Origin: Trichosphaerium sp. ATCC 40318
Taxonomy: Eukaryota > Discosea > Flabellinia > Trichosidae
DNA: 64,000 bases
Direction: 5' to 3'
Assembly (NCBI GenBank): GCA_038496445.1
Contig: JALMLS010000304.1
Coordinates: 248,001-312,000, forward strand
The translations under genes and the position numbers were made by a program. Positions 12,001-22,784 of the stretch are shown one piece after another (within the stretch, counting starts at the first letter, position 1; each line of letters opens with the position of its first letter). The notes under the pieces are model-generated. The model was not told where the DNA came from. It did not search any database and saw only the letters and a list, made by a program, of their open reading frames with translations.

Positions 12001-13333
12001 AACCCTTGAGTACATTTTAACATTAAGTTATCACAAAGCGTAATTACCTTCTATCACTATGGTAGTATCCACAGTTGCCACGTGTACATCGAACTTTGTA
12101 ATGACATTGTCTACTTGCTGCAACTGTGAACCATTAGAAGTATTGCTGTACCAATGCGAAATAGCTTCAAGTTCTTGTTTGTTTGGCGTAAGTGTTTCTC
12201 TGATAATTATTGATTGAAAGTATTCCTGAATACTCTTCTTTGCTGCCGCAACACTGACCTTAATTCCTGCAAGAATAATTTTTGTACTCTTTGATTTCAA
12301 TGCAATTGTTACGCCTATACCTCATTACAATAATTGGATACGTGAGAATGTAATACCTGGATGTCTGTCGTTTATTTTTTGAATTTCATTCCTGTGCGAT
12401 AGTATTCTCTTCCCTCTCAACAAAGAATGAATCTAAGACTGTTATTTAGAATAAAAAACAGATCATTATTTATCACGTGCTTTTATAGACGCAGTATCCA
12501 ATTGTTCTTTGAAGCGAGATACATCTTTCTTGAAGCCTGACACTATCACTTCACCTTTGTTTGTGGCTGTTGTAACAACTGCATGAGCAAGAGCAAGGTA
12601 TTTTAAACTACAACGAACATAAAAATACTGTTTAGAAGACAATGCGCACTCAAGAATGGAAGTGTCTACAGAACGACCAAATTTAATAAGTTCAAACACT
12701 AAATGCTGTGCGAGTTGTTTCAATCCAGCCAACTTATTGTGTACTTCACTGCTTTTAGAGAGCACCTAAGCAATGTCAGATTCGATCGTTTCAAGTGTCA
12801 ATACCGTGCACGTATACTGTATCCCCTTAGTAAGTTTTCTAGGAATGAAGTGAGATACAGAAGAAACGTAAAAGCTATTACTGTTCTCTCATTCGAAAAT
12901 CACGTTTTGTACTGTACATCACTTCTTTTGCCTTAAATTTAAACACTGCTGATACTTGAGTGTCCAAATTAACACATACAGTCGATTTGAATACCGTTGT
13001 ATGTGGCAGTTGCTTTGCTATGGTCGTAGCGGCTAATATTGTTAGCGTGATATCACGCTGTACGGAAGATGTAACCTAGGCCATGCTTGAAATGGACGAT
13101 GCACAACTCTTCACGTTGAATGATATACTGAACAGTATCTAAACCTCTTCTTAGTTGTAAGTTTAGCACAGTTTATACCTATTTTACTCATTTCTATGTA
13201 ATCTTTACCACTCACAGAACTTTGAGGGTAGTACAGTGACGAGTTTGCGTATGTTCCGTTAATCTATTGAAATGAGTTATTTAGATTTTTTAACATACAA
13301 CAATCACTATACACTTACTATACGTGTTGCCAT
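9033..13333 (-). CDS. PARP14-like mono-ADP-ribosyltransferase, copy A (macro-WWE-PARP)
   Basis: Probable start ATG 13333; stop TAA 9033-9035; many short introns, some unresolved in the first 900 bp. N-terminal half: several degenerate KH/RRM-like units (for example 11840-11631 and 12300-12031). Then a macro domain, clear at about 10420-10240 (SFSILALGGGKAGFPLE..CDTIV). Then WWE (QWMWCDDSGTYIKYDE..YEVDFDKMTQRNTTTNK) at about 10210-9960. Then PARP catalytic domain: IQRIQNKYLWKRF, VKRLFHGT, LLGKGIYFAEKSEYS and GRIYAVFENSRAYPHYL. Catalytic residues appear as H (LFHGT), Y (GIYFA) and Ile at the third position, the pattern of mono- rather than poly-ADP-ribosyltransferases. The order parallels animal PARP14. 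Likely role: ADP-ribosylation in stress or anti-pathogen responses, by inference. A paralogue lies at 16190-19962. Confidence 0.82.
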
Positions 13334-13820
13334 ATCACTCAAAGCCTTAAAAAAGCAGATTGTATAAATTCAAATCTTTTCAAGTCTCTCAGAGATTATC
13401 ACAGCACTTTTGCGTCAGCACTAGAAATTACAAGATTTTAGCCAAGAATTTTGAAAAAATTGCGTTGACTCAGTACTTTTCCTCAGTTAACAGCATAAAC
13501 AAATCGCAAACTGGTTGTTAGACCTATAAATATAGCATCATAGATAAATGTTCAGAAATAAAGTTTGCAATGGTTCTGAGGTGAGTAAAACGTCGAAAAT
13601 TCCGTAATAGCAAAAAGCAAAAATTCATAGTTTTTTGAAACTGTCTCAAAAGCGATGCTGTCCCTGGTGAACTTTGATTGTTTTTAAAAATACAACAAAA
13701 ATCTAACGGTAAACACTCTATTGTCACCAACAAAACAAGTATATCTGAAGCAGAATCGTTTTAGTGTTTTTGTCTTTGTTACTACCACTCAGCAGGTACA
13801 CTAGTTTCTATCACGTGCGT
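13334..13820. other. Spacer upstream of PARP copy A
   Basis: About 490 bp between the PARP copy A start and the stop of the DNRLRE membrane-protein gene. Nothing convincing is coded here; short open frames have no conserved features. A CACGTG lies at about 13812, just past the stop of the neighbouring gene. Confidence 0.4.
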
Positions 13821-16043
13821 TTACTTTTGCCAATTCTCTATCATACAACTTATCTTTAGAGTGACTACCTTCTCTTTAGTATACAAGTTATTCCAAAAAA
13901 TATAGACGTACGTTGTGTAGACCGTTATTACTACAACTACAATAACAAGAAGTATCGCTGCAAAAGCAACAACAGGCAACAGCCATATTAATACACTTGT
14001 TCCTTCATCTTCTGCGTTACAACTCCCACTGCGTTGTAATACTAATACACTTAATCCGAATTCTGATACTTTTCCTTGTCCTACTGTATTAACGCAACCG
14101 CCATCCTCAAAAACGTTCAGCACGTGTGATATTAACAACATCGAAGATTTTGTACATACCTGGGGATTAGTTCCTGTAAGCCCAACGGAGTGCGTGGGTG
14201 CTAGTTCAATACAATTTGTATTCACAAGTGGAACTTCCACTTGTTCGTCTTTCTTTGTCTCAACGGTACTAACATTAACGTTTATGTCTCCTGCTATTGT
14301 TGCGCAACCAGTAACGTTTATAGTTGTACCAGCATCAAGGGTCGTGATACCTTATGAATGAGTGGTGATCCAGATAGATGTTGGCTTACCTGTTTCTGAA
14401 AGAGTAAAATTTCCTTCGACAATGATGTTAGTAACAATAGTAACAGGCGATGCTATTTCCACATCATCGGGTATAACAATACTTGCGATGTTTCTGCAAT
14501 CAGCTTTATCACAACCTACGATTTACATGAGAGTTAGGTACAATGGTGAAAAGGTGATATTATCGTTACCTAGAGTATCTGAAATTTGATCAGTGAATTC
14601 TACTGGCTGAGATACCGTAACGTTTAAAGAATTCAAGCTGAATAATTGTTATCATGCTTAGCAGAACTATGTACTCTAATTGTACCGGAACTCCATATCT
14701 AACATATTCCTCTTTGCTCTGTTGTTAATCCTTGGAACAAGAAAACAAAAACCAACTTCCCAGAGAAACAAAGAAGTTAGTGGTAAACAAAACTGTAGGA
14801 AAATAACGTAGTATTACGTTAGCGATAAATAACACTAAAAAAAATGATAATGCTCTAGAGAACATAGATTGTGATGTAGTGTAAAGTACCTGAAGTAGCA
14901 TCTTGGCGAACAAGTCTTAGTGAATACACAGGTATTTTATCTACTGTAACCTCCGATGGTTTGTCATCTTGGGTTAATGACGGAATATCAGAGGTGCAAA
15001 GAGCGCACACGTGACTATAAACGAAAAGAGAATCTCGAATTTCATTCGAGAACGCTAATAAATAGTACATAAGACAAGCAATAAGAAGATAGCATCAATA
15101 CCTTCGTCAAAATAATATTTGCAATTGATAGTTGCTCTAGCTGTAGGCGATTGCACTGGTCCTAAAGGTGATTGTACTGGTCTTGGTGCTATTTCAACTA
15201 TTAGGTAAGGTCTTTCGGTTTCTATAGGACTATCACAGCTATAAAGGATATCGTTAGAGTAAAAAAGAAGCAGAAATTGTTACCTGCCAAGTTCTATCTC
15301 TAAAAGAATATTTCTCTTCGTGGTTTCATCATAAACGACCCATCCGTGGTTATTGTTCGCTTTCCAGTAGTCTATAAATGAAGTCACGTTTATCTCTAAA
15401 GTGTTATTCGAGATAGTGGCATTAGAGACTGGCCCCAAACCAGCTAGTCCATTCCAAGATGAAAAAGTTGTTTGCTCATCCCAAGCAACATCACCAGCGC
15501 TGAGTGTGATCTGATTATCGCCTGATAATCTACTTAAATACAATGTGGCACTTTCTATGGTGTCATTTCTTCTTATGACGCCGCCTGCAGCTATTAAATA
15601 TTTTTTTGGGTTTTTTTCGGGTAAATCACGTGATTAGCGTGACTAGCGCTAGAAAATGAATTTGTACCCTCATCTTCAAAGATATCAAATTTGAGCAGCG
15701 CAATACTCTCTCCAAATATAGTGGCTAGTCTCACTCTCAGATCGGTACTATTGCCAAACGACAACATAGGTTCATCTTCATCAACATAGGTGTCTATACA
15801 TTGATCGTATTCAATACGAACTACAAATCGTAAGTTTGTAATACAACACGAAAAAAGTCAAAATACAACGTAAGCGTAGTGCTGTTGAATAAGTGTACCG
15901 ACCTTAAAAGTCACGTTTTGTGTCTGAAACTTGTCGTAAAAAGATTGCGCTGATAGTATAGGGAATTGGTAGCGGTACGTACATTCTACAGACAATACAA
16001 AAGCAATCCCAATAAAAAATAAACAAGAGCGTTGTATCAACAT
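13821..16043 (-). CDS. Type I membrane protein with an extracellular DNRLRE-type domain
   Basis: Start ATG 16043 gives a signal peptide (MLIQRSCLFFIGIAFVLSVE). After introns follows a DNRLRE-like beta-sandwich: DTYVDEDEP..FGNSTDLRVRL, ESIALLKFDI, SATLYLSRLSG, TTFSSWNGLAGLGPVSNATI, INVTSFIDYW..NHGWVVYD and RPYLIVE. This is the usual order for the fold. Next comes a Pro-rich double GPVQSP spacer, then a probable second beta-rich ectodomain with N-glycosylation sites (INVTGCATIAG). A single transmembrane segment sits at about 13970-13900 (LLPVVAFAAILLVIVVVVI), followed by a short basic tail. DNRLRE domains occur mainly in bacterial and protist surface proteins; here an adhesin or receptor role is inferred. 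The gene lies between two PARP14-like paralogues, same strand. Confidence 0.7.
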
Positions 16044-16189
16044 TTTACTCTAATCGATTACAAATGAACTTTGGCTTGACTTAATTGCTACATTGAATAT
16101 CCAAACATTCGTCATGAGGAAAGTTCACTTTGGTTAGTATTTACAGGCGGAAAGAGATAACACAAATACTAGTTGACTACATTGTTCTC

Positions 16190-19100
16190 TTATGTTTTAT
16201 TAAGCGTAACAAGGTAGTGTGGATATGCTCTACTATTCTCAAATACAGCGTAGATTCTCCCTTTTGGTGAGCCAGTGGTACAAGAGTCATATCTAGAACT
16301 AATTGCACTATTATAAGGAGGTCGCACAAGATCTTTTGAACCGTCACCAGCAACGCCAATAATAACTAAATAAAGTGTTTAGGTTACAACAATAACAACT
16401 TCAAAAAAAACCTACCATCAGCAATAAACATTTGCATAGAAGGTCCAACATAGTCTAAGCGACAAATATGGTTAATGTGATAAATAGCTTACAACAGCGT
16501 AAACTTACCAAGTGAGTAATCTGCTCTTTCTGCAAAGTAAATTCCTTTCCCAAGGAGCCCCTTGTTCGCTACCCTGTGTTTTGATATTAGAACTAAGCAA
16601 AACGTTTCAAGCACGTGACAGAAGAAGGTACCTTACATCAAATCCATCATCTCCTAGGAATATCCTTTTTGGATTGTTACTACTTGTACCATGGAATAGT
16701 CGTTTGACATTTGCATCTCCTCCATTTTTCTCAGAAACCAAATCACATTGGTTTTTGAATCTTTTCCAAAGATACTTGTTTTGTACCCTTTGAATACTTG
16801 AAACACTGCAACCATGCATCATTTTCATTAGGTTCTGATACTCATAAGAGTGCCTAAATACAGTAAGTTCTTTCATACTATGATGAGCACAATACCTATT
16901 CAATTCAACAAGGCTCAAAGACAAATTACTCCAATGGTGAGGAAACATATGTGCTGTCGTGCTTGATTTAACATGCAATGAGGTTGATTTATACCTTTCT
17001 TTTAGTGCATTAACGTCCATTTCAGCTGCTTTGACATTATCAATGTTACCAACCAACGTTACTCTGACCAATTCTTGGTTTGGTTCTTCATGGCGTTTGA
17101 AGCGAAAACTGGCTTTGTTATCTTTGTATTCAAACACTACAGTACGGTGCTTGTTTGTAGTTGTGTTACATTGTATCATCTTGGTAAAGTTGATATGATA
17201 CGTGAACTTGTTTGTGGCACCAGGCAAGGAGAATTTAAAGGTACTTGGATACATACCTAGTTTCATTCTATGATAGTCAGTCTGAGATAAGAAAAAAATA
17301 AAGAAACACTTACAATTTAAAGTGATGTTGAATATTGCTGTTTAGAGGTTCATCATAGTTTGTATATAGACCATCGTTGTCTTCCCATTTCCACTGCATT
17401 GGAAAAGGTACTACTGAATGCTTTTGAACGGCTTTTTTAAACGCTGATACTGCCTTCTGGTTTGTATCAACAAGGTGAATTATATCAAACTTGTTGCTAA
17501 GCAAGAAGAAAGTACAAACACGAACAATAACATCGCAACATGTCACATCATGGAAACCTCCTTTGCCAGCACCAAGAGCAAGTATAGACAAAGAGTAATA
17601 CTTACTACAAGCTTCCCTGTATTGGAAATTAATATCTTTGGAGAAGTGTAGCAACAAGTACCTCAGGAGGCTGTGGAACATTTGTTGAAAAGCTTCAATG
17701 GTGTTTGGAATGTCGATGACGATAACCTATGCGTTGTCATTCACTTCTACTCCACAGACTGTACGTGCATCATATCCGAGAACTCCTTTTACCAATAGAG
17801 CTCCTTCACTTATTTTACATGTTTCCAAGCCCAAGTCAATGTATCCTTTCAAATCCTCATGTGCAGTGCTTCCTATACGCAGTTATTATTAAACTTTTGT
17901 TTGTGATAAAGTACCAGATGCTATTATTTTGCAATCTGTTTGTTCATCAAAAATATCACCACGGTATACTTTAAACAGCAATTTATTCGGTTCTAAGTTC
18001 GATCTGACAGTGTCCAAAGCAGGTGTCACAAATGTTAATACTTTATATCCTTCCCATAGCTTCTTAAAATCTGCAAAACAAAGTGAATATGTAACAGCAT
18101 TAATTAATTTGTTCTAATACCTTTATTCTTTTGAAAAAGTTCAGCAGTTCCTTCTGTGACTTTTATATGCTGCTCAAGAATATCCCTTGATTTTAAAATA
18201 GTGTTGAGCTCTCTATTAAGCCGCTTGATGCCTTGTGATAAGCCTGTTATTGTTATGCGAAATGGTTCTAACTCAATCATTAACGTATAACATGTGAGTT
18301 AATTAATTAGTAGTCGCACGTGTTTCAAGGAAAAAAGATACATGTACACAATATTCTATAGCAATCTTCTCAAGAGATGCTTGAGAAACCTTCACTAAGA
18401 AAGCTTCTGTTGATAAAAGAGAACGCTTGCTAGTTTTAACAGATGTTAGTTTCTTTACTACTTCCACTGTGTTATCTATTAGGCAATTAAGTGAACCAAG
18501 CTATAAATAAATACGCTTGCATACCAACTGCTTTGCCTAGACCAGTTATTGTTAAGCCTTTACTCTCCAGAGCAAGGTTTACTTGCGAGAAATCAGGGCT
18601 GTTCTTATTTAATATTTTCCTATGTTTCATTAGACACCACATCTCGAAAGACTGATTCCGTGTAAGAGGGACTTGTTGTGAGCGAAAGGAGTAATCCTGT
18701 ATAACAAGCGAGGAAACAAGAACTACATTGCCTATTACTTCTACATGCCATGTATCTTGTTGACAATATTAGTGATTGTGAACGTTGTTTGCTGCGTACC
18801 TTTGGTCAAAGATTTTCTAATGATTACAGCTTCAGCACGTGCTAACACGTGCTTTTTTACACGTTTAAGCTCCTGGTAAGCAATTTCTTTAATACGCTAG
18901 CAATTACAAATTCCATACCTTTAAGATGAGTTTGTTGTGTAGGTCATTCCGTATTTTTATGTCAAGTGTCCTGAGCGTGGTGTTTTTGGAGAACTCATCA
19001 ATCTTCTTTTTTTTTTGTTGTATGTCTTTTTTAGTGCCATGAAGAACTAGATAATCACTACCATATCTTATAATATCAACACCCTTAAGATATTTCTTTA

Positions 19101-19962
19101 CAAACTTAACTTTGTAAGGAGGATAGTCATACTACAGACATAGTAAGCAAAAAAACAATATCCATTGAAAAGAAGTACTCTTCTAATTTGTGACATTCTT
19201 TTTTTATAATGTTTGACAGCTGAATCCACCTCCTGAGAAGAAAACCCTTGACAAAATCAGTGTCGCTGAACAAAAAAAGTAAGTAAATCGTATGGGGTAC
19301 CTTCTATCATTATGGTCTTATTTATAGTCACGTGTACATTAAACTTTGAAATGATAAATTCTAACAAACTTGTAAAGAAAACAGAATCATGTGCCCACAA
19401 AAAACGTACTATGAAAATAACAAGCAACTTCAAGTTCATGTTGGTTTGGTGTTATTATCGCTCTTGTAATCCTTGAATCTAAGTATTTTTCGATACTGTT
19501 CGTTGCTGCTGCGACACCAACCCTAAGTCCAACAAGAAACAGTTTTGTCTTCTTTAATTTCCAAGCAACTAGCATTGCTTTGTAAAGAATGAGATGTTTA
19601 CTAAATACCTTTGTTTTGTTGTATTATCTGTTTTATTGCATTCTTGAGCGACAATATTCTTTCACCTTGTAGCAAAATATGAATCTTACAAAAGAAAGTA
19701 AGTCAGTATCGTGATAAAAGTTAGCACGTGCTTTGATTGACGTTGTAACCATATTTGCTTCCAAATATTGTCTGCAGTGAGAAATATCTTTCTTAAAACC
19801 AGAGAGTATCAGAATAGCGATTTACCTTGGCCCTTTTTTTGTTTTACAACACGTGGGTCACGTTTTTTTACAGTAGACCGAGTATCTAAATCGTTCTGAA
19901 TTGATGTATTAAATACAATACGTACCTCCAGTTCCTTTTTTTTTGTACTCCCTACTACTCAT
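16190..19962 (-). CDS. PARP14-like mono-ADP-ribosyltransferase, copy B
   Basis: Stop TAA 16190-16192; probable start ATG 19962 (MSSREYKKKGTG). The C-terminal half is collinear with copy A: macro domain (YYSLSILALGAGKGGFHD..CDVIV) at about 17640-17470, WWE (QWKWEDNDGLYTNYDEP..YHINFTKMIQCNTTTNKH) and PARP domain (IQRVQNKYLWKRF; VKRLFHGT; YDSCTTGSPKGRIYAVFENS). H and the Ile-type third position are conserved, again implying mono-ADP-ribosylation. KH-like units (GLRVGVAAATNSIEKYL; SGFKKDISHCRQYL) match those of copy A. The first 900 bp of copy A have no clear counterpart: copy B begins with a short Lys-rich exon instead. So copy B is either N-terminally shortened or diverged. Exon joints beyond the conserved domains are approximate. 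Confidence 0.8.
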
Positions 19963-20872
19963 GAGGGTTACTGATACGAAAAGATTTTTGTTATCTAAAG
20001 ATATGTGAAGGGTAAGCAGCACATTGTCTTAGTTAAAGCAAAAATTGTTTTTATGAAAACGGAGAATGGATAGCTTGCCTAACCAGTGAGCTACGACCTT
20101 GCTCAATTATCTGCTTAACATTTGTGGCTTAAACTCGCAACTAGAGATGGCAGAAATACCGGTCCGAACCGGTTCCGGACCGAAACGCAAAAGACCGGTC
20201 CGTAAACGGTCCAAACGGTCCGCTGTCAAAGGGAGTACCCTTGGAAAATCGGAAAAATAGCCGAAAAAGGGACTTTTGTCAAAGGGTACTACTCCCTTGG
20301 ATTTTTATCGGTCCAAACGGTCCCTGTCACAAAATCTCAGAACCCTCCATCTATTGACCTACTCACTGTGTGCATGCACATAAGGTGGCTGTACACTTTT
20401 TGTGGCAGGTTTGAATATCACCACTTTTTTTTTTTCATACACCTAAAATAGTTTAGATACTATTATTTCGCGTAAGTAATGCACTTGATATATTGCTCTA
20501 CGCGCACAAAGTGATAAAAAGATGTTTGGGTGAAAGTGTAGAAAGTAGCTAACAGCACGTGATTTTGTTCCAAATGTCAAAATAACGTCACCACAGGCAC
20601 ATTTTGACAAAAAAAGTAGCGGTTAGGCCAGCGTGACCTTTTTTTACCGCTAAACAGTAATTTTGTTAAAACGGGCTGATTGAGGGCATTGGATTCATTG
20701 AATACTTATAAGAGGACGTGTGAAGAGACTCCAAAATGCATATCTTGTTTTTAGCGATTATGCGAGTAGACTAACCTTTTTGTAACATTAACAAGCGTAG
20801 CTTGATCATTGCAGGGTTTATTACACTTAGTGCAAGGCGTAGTACTGAACGTAACAGTGTATTAAACATGAT
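19963..20872. other. Spacer with GGTCC-rich repeat
   Basis: About 910 bp without a supported gene. It contains the dispersed-repeat-like block described separately at 20158-20330, and is otherwise AT-rich with one CACGTG near 20556. Confidence 0.45.
20158..20330. repeat. GGTCC/CGGTCCG palindromic repeat block
   Basis: The unit CGGTCC recurs many times in direct and inverted orientation, for example ACCGGTCCGAACCGGTTCC and AAACGGTCCAAACGGTCC (near 20203 and again near 20311). Between these lie two copies of a TGTCAAAGGG..CCCTTGGA hairpin module. The block is far more GC-rich than its surroundings. It looks like a fragment of a dispersed repeat or non-autonomous element; no coding potential. 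Confidence 0.6.
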
Positions 20873-22075
20873 TTATTGACCCAATGTCTTTTTAGGCTGG
20901 TTTATAGGGCTGTGACAATAATTTGGCCAAATAGATACTGGTTCGAACTCCATGGCTAGATCCAAACACGTGCTATCAAATTTGTGCTCCCGTATCATAT
21001 CGCCGTTTGCAGAGAACTCCTTGTAATCTCCATGTCTTCTGTCATTCGCATAATAGCAATGTAATGACAACTGACCATTAGCATGCCACTGTCTCGCCTC
21101 ACCATCAAATTTACCATTTTTGTAATTATAGAATGCAGCTATCTGTCCATTGGAATGCCACTCTTGGTACTCACCTTCGAGTTCATCATTGGCATAAGCA
21201 CTTTGTGAAGATAGCTGACCGTTCTTATGCCAGAGCTTACAATCTCCTTCTACTTCATCTCTAGCAACATAGTGAAGATACAACTGACCGTTATCATGCC
21301 ATGTTTTGTCCTCGATTAACTTCTTGTCAACATGTTTAACATAGCTCAACTGGTCACCGTTTTTATACCAGGTCTTGCTCTCGCCATCAAGCATGCCATT
21401 GACGTATATACTATGAAGCCTTAAAGCGCCATTTTCGTACCACTGCTTGCTCTCCCCGTCAAGTAAGTTGTTGGAATACAATTCAACACGACCCAGAGTG
21501 CCGTTTGCATGCCATTCCTTGAACTCACCATGTAATTCGTTGTTTACATAGTTAGACTCTTGAGACATCTGACCATTTTCATACCACTCCCTTACAGTTC
21601 CTTCTTTCTTTCCGTTGACATAACTATGCTCTTTTACACGTTTACCTCTTGCGTAAAAAGTGTGTTTCCCGTGCAGTTTATCATTTGAAAAGGAGGATTG
21701 CTCCCATAGTTTTCCATTCCTCTCAAACAGCTTATGTTCGCCGTCCTTTTTACCTTTGACATAAAACCATTGCTCTTGCAAGCGACCGTTGCTATAGAAC
21801 GACTTGTGCTCTCCGTCTAACTCACCGTCGAGGTAATTACACTGCACTTGTAATTTGCCCATTCTACTCCATTTTTTGAACACTCCGGTACGTTTACCAT
21901 GCTGCCAGTGTTGTTGCACAGATTTCGGTTTTTTCTGCCATTTGCCGTGTTTTTGTAGCTCCTCATCGAAACGGGTGGTTGTTGCTGTACGTTTGGACAA
22001 CAACGGCCACTTTAGAAAGACCTCGAAGTCGCAATCGGCAATATCGAGTTGTATTTCAAGCGGAAGGCGTATCAA
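20873..22075 (-). CDS. F-box-like protein with MORN_2 (YwqK-type) repeats
   Basis: Single 400-residue frame with no intron. Residues about 3-30 look like an F-box (LPLEIQLDIADCDFEVFLKW). Then some 14 repeats of about 22-24 residues follow the MORN_2 pattern [x-Y-x-N-G-x-L-x-G-E-x-K-x-W-Y-x-N-G-Q-L], for example GEFKEWHANGTLGRVELY, GESKQWYENGALRLHSIY and GEARQWHANGQLSLHCYY. MORN_2 is the repeat family of bacterial YwqK-like proteins and is common in amoeba-infecting giant viruses, where F-box-like N-termini also occur. The absence of introns in an intron-rich neighbourhood supports acquisition by lateral transfer, but this is inference. Molecular role unknown; an F-box suggests a link to SCF ubiquitin ligases. 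Confidence 0.8.
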   Translation of the reverse strand: MIRLPLEIQLDIADCDFEVFLKWPLLSKRTATTTRFDEELQKHGKWQKKPKSVQQHWQHGKRTGVFKKWSRMGKLQVQCNYLDGELDGEHKSFYSNGRLQEQWFYVKGKKDGEHKLFERNGKLWEQSSFSNDKLHGKHTFYARGKRVKEHSYVNGKKEGTVREWYENGQMSQESNYVNNELHGEFKEWHANGTLGRVELYSNNLLDGESKQWYENGALRLHSIYVNGMLDGESKTWYKNGDQLSYVKHVDKKLIEDKTWHDNGQLYLHYVARDEVEGDCKLWHKNGQLSSQSAYANDELEGEYQEWHSNGQIAAFYNYKNGKFDGEARQWHANGQLSLHCYYANDRRHGDYKEFSANGDMIREHKFDSTCLDLAMEFEPVSIWPNYCHSPINQPKKTLGQ

Positions 22076-22784
22076 GGCGCAATAGTCGGATTCATCGGTA
22101 CTAGGCTATTTCTATGCGTGAGCGAGTATTAAGTGTATAAAGCACGTACGTTTTGTGTTGACATTGCTTTCCAGGCGTAAGTGAGACGTATCAGTCCGTA
22201 AAAAGTTAAAGTATGCCAGAGCTTCCTTCTCAGGAACTAGTTTTATATAAATGAAATTCACTATTTGGTAGTGTAAATCGTTAAGTGAATACTTTGCAAT
22301 TATTGTTGTCTACTGTGGGTTCTTGAGAATTATTTGCAACGAACGAATATCCTTTAAATCTGTACTAGAAGACTAAAGACGAGATCAAGTACTGGTTTGC
22401 GTACCTATTGAATTGATATAATTCACGTGAATAAGTAAATCACACATCGGGTCAATTCGACTTGCTGGTTTCAAACTTCTTAGGTAGTCGAACGAGTTTT
22501 GGATAAACAACAGCTTTTCAATGACGGTTTATTGATGAGTGCACAACATATGCTGAGACATGTTGATGTCTTCCCAGTCGTGTATGTTGAGATGAATGAG
22601 TTAGGGAACAAAAGGATTTAAACAGAAATGTTCTGCGCCAAGTATCTTAGTGCAGCACAAGACACGCGACCTTACGTAAATATAGTATTGAGTGTTTACG
22701 TGGTTATCAATAATTTATTGATAGTGTAGTTGACAAAGAAACTCTTTTTTTTTTTTGTACAGTTTTTGCCTCTTGAAAAGCAAT
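22076..22784. other. Spacer between MORN_2 gene and GOST-like gene
   Basis: About 700 bp with no conserved coding frame. It should hold the promoter of the MORN_2 gene and the 3' end of the seven-pass protein gene, whose last exon may extend to about 22705 in an alternative frame. One CACGTG lies near 22424. Confidence 0.35.
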
